64,000 bases of DNA from JBCCVH01 sp942492555. GTDB lineage: Bacteria; Bacteroidota; Bacteroidia; Cytophagales; Amoebophilaceae. Of the stretch, positions 18,046 through 28,100 are shown piece after piece. Each line of letters opens with the position of its first letter. Position 1 is the stretch's first letter. Where the stretch lies: the NCBI GenBank assembly GCA_942492555.1, contig CALOEX010000014.1:62001-126000 (forward strand), in the 5' to 3' direction. Both the position numbers and the translations under genes were made by a program. Below the pieces are notes generated by a model. It was given only the letters and a program-made list of their open reading frames with translations. It was not told the origin of the DNA and made no database searches.

Positions 18046-18846
18046 TTATCGGATCTTTTTGAGCATCTCATCCACCTCTTCTTGGGTGAGGAGGCCTCTT
18101 TCTAGGATCTCTGGGATGGGCATGGGGTCTACAGAATAGCGTGGTCTATAGTAACCTTTTTGATGTCTTTTCGTGTACATACTGTTTAGTGAGGGACCCC
18201 AAAAATCATCCCAATCCAAAGCAGCAGGGATCAGGTGCAAATCTTTTTGGTGTTTTTTAAAGAGAGGAAAGGCGCGCTCAGAAATGTATTTTTCCCAGTA
18301 TTCTTCTTCAAAGAAGATGTCACTTCCATCCCAGAGGGCGGGGTCGAGATAAATTCCCTTTTTATAGCTTCCATCTGCTTCATAACGGATTCTAGGCCCA
18401 CAACGCCCCGTGATGGTAAAGCCGTGGTACTTCGGGCTGAGCAGAGGGTTTCCTGCTGGATCATAGAGAAGCACAGGGTAGGTGGTCCAGCCAGTGATTT
18501 GATGTTGCTCCAAGAGGATTTTAAAATCGTCTGCGATCAAGCATGGGTTACGCGACCAATATTCCATTAAAAAAGATCGGTAGGTATTTCCTTTCTTTTT
18601 GGGCCATGCTCTGATGTAAAAAGAGATGGGAAAAGAGAGGTCCGCTGGGTAGCACCCTTCCAGCAAGGCACGGTAATCCAGGTCATCCCATTCTTTTCGG
18701 TCTTCCACACAGATGGAGCGGGTGGGGTATTTTTCAAAAAATTCAAAAAAAATAGGCGATGGATTCATGGGCATGCTGTTAAATGATTGGCTGATCGCAG
18801 GGAAGAAGGCGCGATATCCTTGTTGGCTCCACTTGGACATGGCCAT
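18046..18846 (-). CDS. Second immunity-like protein, array copy 5
   Basis: Full length with EWDDLDYRALLEG, MEYWSRNPC and C-terminal variant KGYYRPRYSVDPMPIPEIL, which it shares with the copy at 20737-21537. Preferred start is the second ATG at 18840. The hairpin in front has a single-base change that makes its arms more complementary. Confidence 0.7.
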   Translation of the reverse strand: MAMSKWSQQGYRAFFPAISQSFNSMPMNPSPIFFEFFEKYPTRSICVEDRKEWDDLDYRALLEGCYPADLSFPISFYIRAWPKKKGNTYRSFLMEYWSRNPCLIADDFKILLEQHQITGWTTYPVLLYDPAGNPLLSPKYHGFTITGRCGPRIRYEADGSYKKGIYLDPALWDGSDIFFEEEYWEKYISERAFPLFKKHQKDLHLIPAALDWDDFWGPSLNSMYTKRHQKGYYRPRYSVDPMPIPEILERGLLTQEEVDEMLKKIR

Positions 18847-18890
18847 CTCCTTTCCTGCAAGGAGGAAAGGAGATGTACTGTTATTTTCTT

Positions 18891-19325
18891 TTATTCGATA
18901 TAAAGATCAAGATGATCAAAAGGAGGGTATATTTTCTTTTTGGGATCATTGATCTTGATAAAATCAGGTTTCCAGTAATCGATCATGATCTGCAGTAATG
19001 CTAAAAGATGCTCCTTCTCTTTGTAGTACTCGTAGGCTTCACCCTCTGTCGGAAATTCTATGCTCACCCAATTAGTAAACAATTCAGAATAAAGACCAAG
19101 CTTAGCGGAAATCCCCATGCTATCAGAATCATCCTTCCCATCCCACATAAAAAACATAAATCCCAATTCGTCGTCGCTATCTTCTTTTCTTCTTCTGTCA
19201 GTTAAGTTTTTTCTTATGGATTCATAGGTGAACTCAATTTTTTTACTGAGGGCTTCATTTTTACTTTTTCCTTGACCATATAAATGAGAAAAAAATTGGG
19301 GTTGATCATTTTGGAAAATCATCAA
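18891..19325 (-). pseudogene. Imm52-like copy, N-terminally truncated
   Basis: 144 codons from MMIFQNDQPQFFSHL, lacking about 28 residues of the normal N-terminus (LRECINQWLAFL is absent) but otherwise complete to the usual C-terminus. Its beginning is fused to the 3' end of the next copy, overlapping it by 20 nt. The ATG arose at the junction, so expression is doubtful. Confidence 0.7.
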
Positions 19326-19761
19326 CGATGTGCAGTAATGCTAACAGATGCTTCTTTTCTTTGTAGTACTCGTATGCTTCACCCTCTTGCGGCAAGTCTA
19401 TGCTCACAAAATTATTGCACAATTTAGAATAACTACCAAGGTTAGCGCAAATCTTTATGGACTCAGAACCATCCTTCCCATTCCACATAGAAAAAATAAA
19501 TCCAAATTCGTAGTCGCTATCCTCTTTGGTTCTTTTTTCAGTTAAATGCTTTCTTATGGATTCATAAGTGAACTCAATTTTTTTACTGAGGGCTTCTTTT
19601 TTACTTTTTCCTTTACCATACCAATTACCATACCAATCAGAAAAAAATTGGGGTTGATGATTTTTCAAAATGATCAAAAACGCTAACCATTGGTTGATAC
19701 ATTCTCTCAATGTTTTTCTATCTTCACCCAAAAACCTCTTTAAAAATATTTTTTTCTTCAT
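19306..19761 (-). pseudogene. Imm52-like copy, C-terminally truncated
   Basis: 151 codons: intact N-terminus (MKKKIFLKRFLGEDR, the most diverged start in the array), then a diverged body (WYGNWYGKGKSKKEAL, FIFSMWNGKDGSES, CNNFVSIDLPQEGE), ending LLALLHIVDDFPK. The normal last 30 residues with KPDFIKIND are lost because a deletion joined this gene to the middle of a following copy. Confidence 0.7.
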
Positions 19762-19791
19762 GATTTTATATTGGTGTATGTTTAAAAATGA

Positions 19792-20316
19792 TTATTCGAT
19801 ATCAAGATGATCAAAAGGAGGGTATATTTTCTTTTCGCGATCATTGATCTTGATAAAATCAGGTTTCCAGTAATCGATCATGATGTGCAGTAATGCTAAT
19901 AGATGCTTCTTCTCTTTGTAGGACTCGTAGGCTTCACCCTCTGTCGGAAATTCTATGCTCACATAATTATTAAACAATTCAGAATAAAGACCAAGCTTAG
20001 CGAAAATCCCCATGCTATCACAACCATCCTTCCCATTCCACATAAAAAACAGAAATCCCAATTCGTCGTCGCTATCTTCTTTTCTTCTTCTGTCAGTTAA
20101 GTTTTTTCTTATGGATTCATAGGTGAACTCAATTTTTTTACTGAGGGCTTTTTTTTTACTTTTTCCTTTACCATACCAATTACCATACCAATCAGAAAAA
20201 AATCGGGGTTGATGATTTTTCAAAATGATTAAAAACGCTAACCATTCGTGGATACATTCTCTCAATGTTTTTCTATCTTTACCGAAGTACATATCTAAAA
20301 ATATTCTTTTATTCAT
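19792..20316 (-). CDS. Imm52-like immunity protein, array copy 6
   Basis: 174 aa. Carries an insertion variant SDWYGNWYGKGKSKK and ends PPFDHLDIE, lacking the LY of the usual HLDLYIE. Body LGFLFFMWNGKDGCDSMGI. Starts 4 nt after the tip at 20321-20614 and is followed 30 nt later by the two fused truncated copies, so this unit alone holds three Imm52-type sequences. Confidence 0.72.
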   Translation of the reverse strand: MNKRIFLDMYFGKDRKTLRECIHEWLAFLIILKNHQPRFFSDWYGNWYGKGKSKKKALSKKIEFTYESIRKNLTDRRRKEDSDDELGFLFFMWNGKDGCDSMGIFAKLGLYSELFNNYVSIEFPTEGEAYESYKEKKHLLALLHIMIDYWKPDFIKINDREKKIYPPFDHLDIE

Positions 20317-20320
20317 GATT

Positions 20321-20614
20321 TTATATTGGTGTATGTTTAAAAATTATATTGTGTGGAGTCTCACTTAACAATTCTTTTACGCATTGCATGACTTCTTCAT
20401 GCTCAAAATGCCACTCTATAGGATTTCCCTGGGCGGCCGCTACTTGCCTTTCTGCTTGCGCCTTCAAGGCGTCTCCTTTTGTAAACCACTTGTGAAATAT
20501 ACCTGTTTTTTTGTTAACAAACTTCTCATAGCCAGATTTAGCATCCAGTAAAACGCCATCTTTTATCCCATCAAATTTAACATTGTTTAATACATAACTC
20601 TTAGAAGCAGGCAT
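20321..20614 (-). CDS. Orphan Tox-REase-5 nuclease tip, 97 aa
   Basis: Closest to the tip at 17630-17923 but with ERQVAAAQGNP and CVKELLSETPHN. FDGIKDG, DAKSGY and EWHFEH present. This is the orphan tip nearest to the giant toxin, separated from it by one Imm52 and one 264-aa immunity gene. Confidence 0.65.
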   Translation of the reverse strand: MPASKSYVLNNVKFDGIKDGVLLDAKSGYEKFVNKKTGIFHKWFTKGDALKAQAERQVAAAQGNPIEWHFEHEEVMQCVKELLSETPHNIIFKHTPI

Positions 20615-20736
20615 TCACTGATGCCCTATCTACCCAAGCGAGGAGGCGGGGATCGTGGACGTTGATGCCGATTTTGGCGAATTTTTCGCCAGCTTTTTCG
20701 GGAAGATGTGATGTGCTGATGATGAGGGGGACTCCT
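20615..20736 (-). pseudogene. AHH-nuclease fragment, frameshifted
   Basis: SSAHHIFPKKLAK then a one-base loss and GINVHDPRLLAWVDR in the shifted frame. The same lesion in three of five units shows it spread by unit duplication after it arose. Confidence 0.5.
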
Positions 20737-21537
20737 TTATCGGATCTTTTTGAGCATCTCATCCACCTCTTCTTGGGTGAGGAGGCCTCTTTCTAGGATC
20801 TCTGGGATGGGCATGGGGTCTACAGAATAGCGTGGTCTATAGTAACCTTTTTGATGTCTTTTCGTGTACATACTGTTTAGTGAGGGACCCCAAAAATCAT
20901 CCCAATCCAAAGCAGCAGGGATCAGGTGCAAATCTTTTTGGTGTTTTTTAAAGAGAGGAAAGGCGCGCTCAGAAATGTATTTTTCCCAGTATTCTTCTTC
21001 AAAGAAGATGTCACTTCCATCCCAGAGGGCGGGGTCGAGATGAATTCCCTTTTTATAGCTTCCATCTGCTTCATAACGGATTCTAGGCCCACAACGCCCC
21101 GTGATGGTAAAGCCGTGGTACTTCGGGCTGAGCAGAGGGTTTCCTGCTGGATCATAGAGAAGCACAGGGTAGGTGGTCCAGCCAGTGATTTGATGTTGCT
21201 CCAAGAGGATTTTAAAATCGTCTGCGATCAAGCATGGTTCAATCAACCAGGGGGCAAATAAAAAAGATCGGTAGGTATTTCCTTTCTTTTTGGGCCATTT
21301 TCTGATGTAAAAAGAGATGGGAAAAGAGAGGTCCGCTGGGTAGCACCCTTCCAGCAAGGCACGGTAATCTAAGTCATCCCACTCTTTGCGGTCTTCCACA
21401 CAGATGGAGCGGGTGGGGTATTTTTCAAAAAATTCAAAAAAAATAGGCAATGGATTCATGGGCATGCTGTTGAATGATTGGCTGATTGCAGGGAAGAAGG
21501 CGCGATATCCTTGTTGGCTCCACTTGGACATGGCCAT
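20737..21537 (-). CDS. Second immunity-like protein, array copy 6 (proximal)
   Basis: Full length; EWDDLDYRALLEG with FAPWLIEPC, a patch combination not seen in any other copy, and the YRPRYSVDP C-terminal variant. Preferred start is the second ATG at 21531. It follows the proximal Imm52 gene by 44-50 nt containing the standard hairpin, and is likely in the giant toxin operon. Confidence 0.7.
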   Translation of the reverse strand: MAMSKWSQQGYRAFFPAISQSFNSMPMNPLPIFFEFFEKYPTRSICVEDRKEWDDLDYRALLEGCYPADLSFPISFYIRKWPKKKGNTYRSFLFAPWLIEPCLIADDFKILLEQHQITGWTTYPVLLYDPAGNPLLSPKYHGFTITGRCGPRIRYEADGSYKKGIHLDPALWDGSDIFFEEEYWEKYISERAFPLFKKHQKDLHLIPAALDWDDFWGPSLNSMYTKRHQKGYYRPRYSVDPMPIPEILERGLLTQEEVDEMLKKIR

Positions 21538-21581
21538 CTCCTTTCCTGCAAGGAGGGAAGGAGATGTACTGTTATTTTCTT

Positions 21582-22100
21582 TTATTCGATATAAAGATCA
21601 AGATGATCAAAAGGAGGGTATATTTTCTTTTCGGGATCATTGATCTTGATAAAATCAGGTTTCCAGTAATCGATCATGATCTGCAGTAATGCTAAAAGAT
21701 GCTCCTTCTCTTTGTAGTACTCGTAGGCTTCACCCTCTGTCGGAAATTCTATGCTCACATAATTATTAAACAATTCAGAATAAAGACCAAGCTGAGCGGA
21801 AATCCCCATGCTATCAGAATCATCCTTCCCATCCCACATAGAAAACATAAATCCCAATTCGTCGTCTCTATCTTCTTTTCTTCTTCTGTCAGTTAAGTTT
21901 TTTCTTATGGATTCATAGGTGAACTCAATTTTTTTACTGAGGGCTTCTTTTTTACTCCATCCTCCACCATACCAATCAGAAAAAAATTGAGGTTGATGAT
22001 TTTTCAAAATGATTAAAAACGCTAACCATTGGTGGATACATTCTCTCAATGTTTTTCTATCTTTACCGAAACCAATCGCTAAATATATTGCTTTTTTCAT
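21582..22100 (-). CDS. Imm52-like immunity protein, cognate of the giant toxin
   Basis: 172 aa starting only 4 nt after the stop of the 3569-aa toxin, so the two are almost certainly cotranscribed and probably translationally coupled. Sequence: MKKAIYLAIGFGKDR, SDWYGGGWSKKEAL, FSMWDGKDDSDSMGI, KPDFIKINDPEKK. By position it is the primary immunity protein against the Tox-REase-5 tip. Imm52 proteins bind and inhibit such nucleases in the cytoplasm (family knowledge). Confidence 0.8.
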   Translation of the reverse strand: MKKAIYLAIGFGKDRKTLRECIHQWLAFLIILKNHQPQFFSDWYGGGWSKKEALSKKIEFTYESIRKNLTDRRRKEDRDDELGFMFSMWDGKDDSDSMGISAQLGLYSELFNNYVSIEFPTEGEAYEYYKEKEHLLALLQIMIDYWKPDFIKINDPEKKIYPPFDHLDLYIE

Positions 22101-22104
22101 GATT

Positions 22105-25100
22105 TTATATTGGTGTATGTTTAAAAATTATATTGTGTGGAGTCTCATTTAACAAATTTTCTACGCATTGCATGACTTCTTTATGCTCAAAATGCCACTC
22201 TATAGGATTTCCCTGGGCGGCCGCTACTTGCCTTTTTGCTTGCGCCTTCAAGGCGTCTCCTTTTGTAAACCACTTGTGAAATATACCTTTTTCTTTGTTA
22301 ACAAAGTTCTCATAGCCAGATTTAGCATCCAATAAAACGCCATTTTTTATCCCATCAAATTTAACACCTTTTAATAAATAACTCTCATTAAAAGGCATTC
22401 CCGTGACATGGCTTTGATATTTTGCAGCGGCTTCACTCATGTGTTCATTTGTAAGGATGAACTCACCATCTAGAATGGGAAGTTTTTTTACCGTTTGGCG
22501 AAGATTATTGAAAAGGTCCTTGACTTTGCTTTTCGAAAGACCCATTTTGTTGACAAACTTCTCAAAGTGGACGTTTTTTTCTATTTTCAGTGCCAATCCG
22601 CTATTTTTTTTCAGGAAAGAGAGGAGTTCTGCCTCTTTTTTAAGAGGGCAAGTGATGGTGGCTATCTTTGCAAATTGGCGGATGGCTTTGTTAGGTAAAT
22701 TTATTTTTTTAAGCAGAGGGTCTGTAGGAGCTGTTGATGTGGAGTGCTTTCCTGAGCATGGTTTTTTGATAAGTGCTTTTTGTGTACGTTTCCAGTTGAG
22801 TGCTTGTTGTCGGTTGGGGAGGGGTTTCAAGATTTCTATAGTGACTTGAGCATCTTTGCCATATGCTTTTGCGATTTTTTTATAGATTTGCTGGTGGGGG
22901 TTTTTTTGTCCTGTGATGCCACAGTTGATCACTTTGCCATTTTTTTTGATGCGGAAGCATGTTTGGGGTTTTTGGGAACATCTGCTGTTGCCATGAATGC
23001 GAGCAGGTTGTTTGCTAGTAGGTTGCCGTACTTGGGTGGAACGTGCTTCTGGATGGGATGGTTGTAGAGAGGGATGGGTTTTTTTTGTGAGGGGTGCAGG
23101 GGGTGCTTTGTTAGCAGGAGGGGTTGCAGTGGCTTGTGTGGTTAGTTTTTGGCTGTTAGGGTTTGGAGTATGTTTTGTTGTATGAGATTCTTTTTCTTCG
23201 GTGGATTTGAATGTCACTTTAGTTACATTTTTTGCAAGTTTTTTCTTGTTTTGCGGTGGCTGGTTGAGTTGAGGGATTTTTTTTATGTGGGTGGAGTTGC
23301 TGGTTTTTTTGGTGGGGCATATGGGGTGATTGCGTTTTACTTTGTTGATGAGGCGTGGTAGGGCAACTACGTTGAAGAATTCTGCACCTATATCCATTTT
23401 TTCTTCTAATTCATCAAGTTCTTTTTTTATTTTAATCTTACGCCATTCCTTTTTGTCTTTTTTGTAGATTTTTCGCTCGTAGATGCTTTGTTGGAATGCG
23501 AGTGCTTTTGAGTGGTAGTGTTGTTCTTTTTTTGCTATGGTGCTCTGCTGGTAGGTGGGTGTATGTAGGCTGTCTTGGAGATCTTGGTAGATGGTTGTGT
23601 AGTCCATCATTTGTTCACCCAAGTGTCCAAGGAAGATGTTGGAGAGGTTGCTGATGTTATTGGGGTCTTGTAAGAGGTCTTTCATAGTATGAAAGGTTGC
23701 CTCGGCAGCAAAGAGTTTAGGGTCTGCAAGTTTTTTTTGATACCACATTCCTTGGGCGGTGGAGCATGCACTTTTGAAGATAGTGCTAAAGGCAACTTGG
23801 ATTTTCTCATCTTCTGTGGCATATACTTTTTCTCTGGGAATCCCTGTTTGTGTTGTATAAATTTTAGTTTGTTGTTGTTGGAGTTTATTATGGAGGTCTA
23901 AAGCTTGGCTACTGTATGCGGTTGTGCTAACGGCATCTTGTGAAGAGGTGATGTGTTTTAAAAAGCGGTTGCCGATGCTTAATAATATGTTGCTCTGAAG
24001 GACAGGTGTGGCTTTTTTGCCAATTTTGTTGAGGAGGGAGGAGTTGGATGCATGGTGGGTTATGAGTTCCTGATCTTGCATCATCTCGCTGAGGACTTGA
24101 ATTTGTGTGATTGTGTTTTCGTTTTTAAGACTACAGTTGTTGTCTGTATTGTTGCAGAGTTCTTCTGTTTTGCTAGCGATGAAATCGAGGATTTCTTTTT
24201 TGTTTTTTCCTGCTATTTGCTGTTGTAGTTCTTGTTGATATAGGGCTTTTTTCTTTTCGGTAATGCGTTCGAGTTGCTCGGGATTGTTATGAAGTTTTTC
24301 TATTATTTTCTTTGCTATTTCTGGGGTGATGTTTTTGTTTGGGTTGTCTTCTAGTTCTTTTTTTTGTGCTTCTGCACTGAGGGTGTTGAAGTATTCTTGG
24401 TATTGTGCTTTGTCTATTTCCTGAATGTTATCATAATCGTCGGATCTTTGACAACCTAATTGCTTGCGTAGTTGGTGGTTTTTTTCTTTGATTTTTGTGT
24501 GTTGTGCTAGTAGTGCTTCATCGACTTGCATTTGTGGGGTGTTTTTGCCAAATCCAATAAAGTCGGTCATGCTTTCGTACCAGGTGGTGGTAGCTTGTAC
24601 TACTTTTTGCTCTACTTTTTGGAGGTTTTTAGTGTATTTTTCGCAGTTATCGAGTTCTCTTAATGCCATTTCGAGTTTCTGCCGTTCATAGTAGTTAAGT
24701 GCTGTTTTGTTTTCTAAGGTGTTGACGATATCAAATTGTTTTTCGGTTTTTTTTTGGAGTTGTTCTTTGGTATAGGGGCATTCACAATGTTTTTTGAGGT
24801 CTTTCAGAAGGTCTTGCAAAGCTTGGTTTTGTTGCAAAATGCCTTGTTCTACAAGTTTTTCACTGATTTCATCCCCTATTTTTTTTCCCACGTAGCCACC
24901 AATGGCTCTGCCTAACATACCTCCTAGTTGCTTGCCTATAAAACCACCGATAGGTCCTCCAAAGCAAGCGCCTATACTAGCTCCTACTATTTCTCCTGCT
25001 TTTTTGCCTAATGTCATGCCTATAAAGATACCTGTTCCTTGTATCATGAGTTTTTTGGCTTTCTGTGCCATGGCATCTTTTTGGGAGGATGTGGTGAGTC

Positions 25101-28100
25101 CTATGATTTTTCCTAGAAGGGCTTGGTTGCGTAATGAACTGCCTTCTATGTTTTTTATTTTGAGTTGTGCTAATTCTTCATTCGCTTCTTTATTTTTTTT
25201 TGCAAGCCATTCTGCTTTTTTTTGATCGCTCATGCCTTTTGTCTGCTCTTCCCAATCATACTCGGCTTTTTTTTGTTGGATTTGTACGAATCGTTCCTCT
25301 ATGACTCCGTGTAAATGATAGCCAAAGTCGCTTTGGATAAGCTGTTTATGGATTTTTTGTTGATAGTTTTCGAGTTTTTGTATGGTGGTTTTTAACGTGT
25401 TATTGTCTCTTTTTCTTTCTCTTATGTTTTCGGAATAATTTATTATTTTCTGTATAGGTTTTCTGAAAAAGCTCGATAAAGTATGTGGTGCTATGGCCAT
25501 GTATTCGTATAGGGGCTGGCAACTGTACTGCTGGTTGGTTGCTATGAGGGCATCCATGTGTGCTACTGCTTCAATATATTCTTTTGATGCTTTGTCTTCT
25601 GTTTCAATTAATATTTTTTCTATGTTTTGTTTTATTTTTTGGTTGTAGGCGATTTTTTCTTTGACGCTTTTTTTCTTTAGGGCTTCTTCATGTTCTTTTG
25701 TGGATTTTTTTAGGGCTAATTTGTGAATGCTGTCGCGGTTGGCAAGAATTACGGTTTTTAGCTCTTTTTGGACAGATCTCCATCCATCAGGGGCGTATTG
25801 TTCTCCATTGATGCAGATGATGTATTGTCCTTCTAAATTTATTTCAACATGGCTACATGCATGGTTATTGAAGGCTTCACGCATTTCTGCTTTTTTCATG
25901 TGTTCTTTGTCTTCATCGTAAGATAAAGTGTCTAGATATTGTTGGAAGAGTTTTTTCTTAAGGTCTTTTTCTGCTTTTTCAAGTTCTTTTTGGAGGTTTT
26001 CTTCAAATGTTTGTTGGTTGAAAATTTTATTGATGAGTGCTGTGATAGCGGCATTGACTCTGGGTTGTATGCATGTATTATTGATGCTACTGAGGGTTTG
26101 TTGGTGTAGGCTGTCGGCAAATGTTGTTGCTAGGGATTGGTTTATTTGATTTTGTGTTTGGGGATCGAAGAGTGGTTGTGGCTGGGTGGATGGATTTTGT
26201 GTATTGGGGTCGTCATCGTCGTCGTCATCGTCGTCGGTTTCATATTGTCTACGATGGTTGGTTGTTTGGTTATGTGGGGTGTTTATGTTGTTTATTTGTG
26301 CTGTTTGTGTTTGGATATTGGTGTGGAATTTTCTACGGATGTTGTCAAAAAATATTTTTGTGAAGTCTCTGTGCTGTTGGTATAGGTTGTAGCAAAGTCT
26401 AAAGTAAGGGATGGCTTTGTAATATGTGCTGATGCTTCCTGCAATGCGTTGTCGTTTGGTGGGGTATTGCCAAAACCATGGTTCTGTGCTCATGTAGACA
26501 ACATGTTGGAAGGAGCGTAGCCATAAGGGTTGTGGTGTGATGTTTTGTTTTTCTGTTGTTGGGGTTGGTGATGTTTTTATGGGTTCTGGTGCTGTTAATC
26601 TACCACTGATTCCTTCTATAATGCTGTGGATAAAATCGATGGTATTGTCTCTTATGTTGCGTTGTGTGTCTGTTTCATGGTCTATGTAGGAGATATAGGT
26701 GTGGCATAGTTGCTGGAAGCGATGGTTGTGAATGATGATTGAACTTGTATTGATGTATAGAAGTAGTTTATAGAGTTGGTCTCGGTTGTATCGTTGGATG
26801 ATGTTGTTGCCTTCTTCTTTGAAGATGCGTTCCCATTCGGGATAGCCGTGGCTTTGGAGTTGTAGGGCTTGTTGTGTTAGAGAATTGTTGGTGAGGTCTT
26901 TGGTGATGTTGTTGGTGAGTTTTTCTTTGGTGGCAAGGTGGGTTGCTCCTTTTTCTAGTAGGAATGGGATGGGTTGGTTGATGTAGGTTTGTGCTGTTTC
27001 TATGAGTAGTGTATAGGTTATTTTTCCTGCAAGTAGCTTGGCAATGGTTTTGAGGTATTGGTTGCTATGGTGGTAGCTATAGAAGTGTGCGTTTGTATAA
27101 GTTTTAAAAATGGGGTGGATGATGTTTAAGGGGAAGAGAAGGTGTCCAATGGAGAGTCTAGTAGAGGTTATGGTGCTGTCACAGTCCCATGGTATGTGTT
27201 GCGCGTAGCTTTCTGTAGGGTTGGTGTCTGGAAGGAAGTATTCAACAAGGCTATTGGTGAGGTTGGGGGTGATTTTTTTTGTAAGGTAATTTAACCATGT
27301 TAAAGTGGGGTTGCTTCGTTGTTTGAAGGCATAAACGAGGTCGCTAATGCCATCTTGGAAGAGGCGTTGGGCACAAGGCGTGACACGTGCATTGTTGCTG
27401 TAGGTATCGAGTGCTCCTAGGAGGATTTGTGCAATGCCTAATGTGCCTATAAAGAGGTGTTTGTAGGTTTTTTGGGGGGATATTTCGATGATGTAGAGTT
27501 GTGGTAGTCCATGTTCTATGCTGTCAATGATATTTTTTTTGGCTTCTTTGGGGAGGTTGTTTGGGTTTAAAACATTGGCTGCTCGTGGGTTATGGGGTTG
27601 TTGAATGGGATAGAGTATTTGGAGGTCTTTTTGGGCTATGATGATGTTGCTGGGGATGCATTGGGGATTTTGTAGCTGGTGGATGGTTTGGGTGATATGG
27701 TTGCTGAACCTGGTGAGAAAGTCTTTTTGTTGTTCTATTTGTTGTATGCTTTTTTTGTTTTCGTTAAGGTTTTCTTGTGCGTATTTATAGCTTGGTAATA
27801 GGTGGTATTGGATGTTTTTTGAGATGTCTAAGAGGTCTTTTTCACTGGTGTGTTTTTGTGTTTTTTGTATTTGGTTGTATATTAGGGAGAGGGATATGAT
27901 GGATTGTGTGTAGATGCAGTATTGAATGATTTTGCTATGTCTGATGTAGTGTATGTTTTTGCCATATTTGTATATGAGGAATTTTAGTAATATTAGCATG
28001 GGGGGAATATATGTGTAGTAGGTGTTTTTTTGGGATAGGAGGAGGTTGGAGTAGGATCTGTTGTAGCGTGCAAATATGCTGATGAGGGGGTCTTGTGTGA

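Larger units (their letters stand above)
11554..22100 (-). repeat. Tandem immunity / orphan toxin-tip array, ~6 units
   Basis: The sequence is built from near-identical units of about 1.78 kb (toxin-tip starts at 12583, 14358, 16143, 17923 and 20614). In transcription order a unit holds an AHH-nuclease fragment, a 97-aa Tox-REase-5 tip, an Imm52-like gene, a 32-bp hairpin and a 264-aa immunity-like gene. The unit nearest the giant toxin uses the giant's own C-terminus as its tip. The interval between the 17923 and 20614 tips is 2.69 kb because two extra fused, truncated Imm52 copies are inserted. The distal end is cut inside the immunity gene at 11554. Confidence 0.92.

Noticed and set aside
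12784..21261. Recurrent frames of 70-150 codons inside the immunity array, on plus or alternative minus frames
   Set aside because: They recur only because the units repeat; each overlaps an immunity gene with better-supported protein features.
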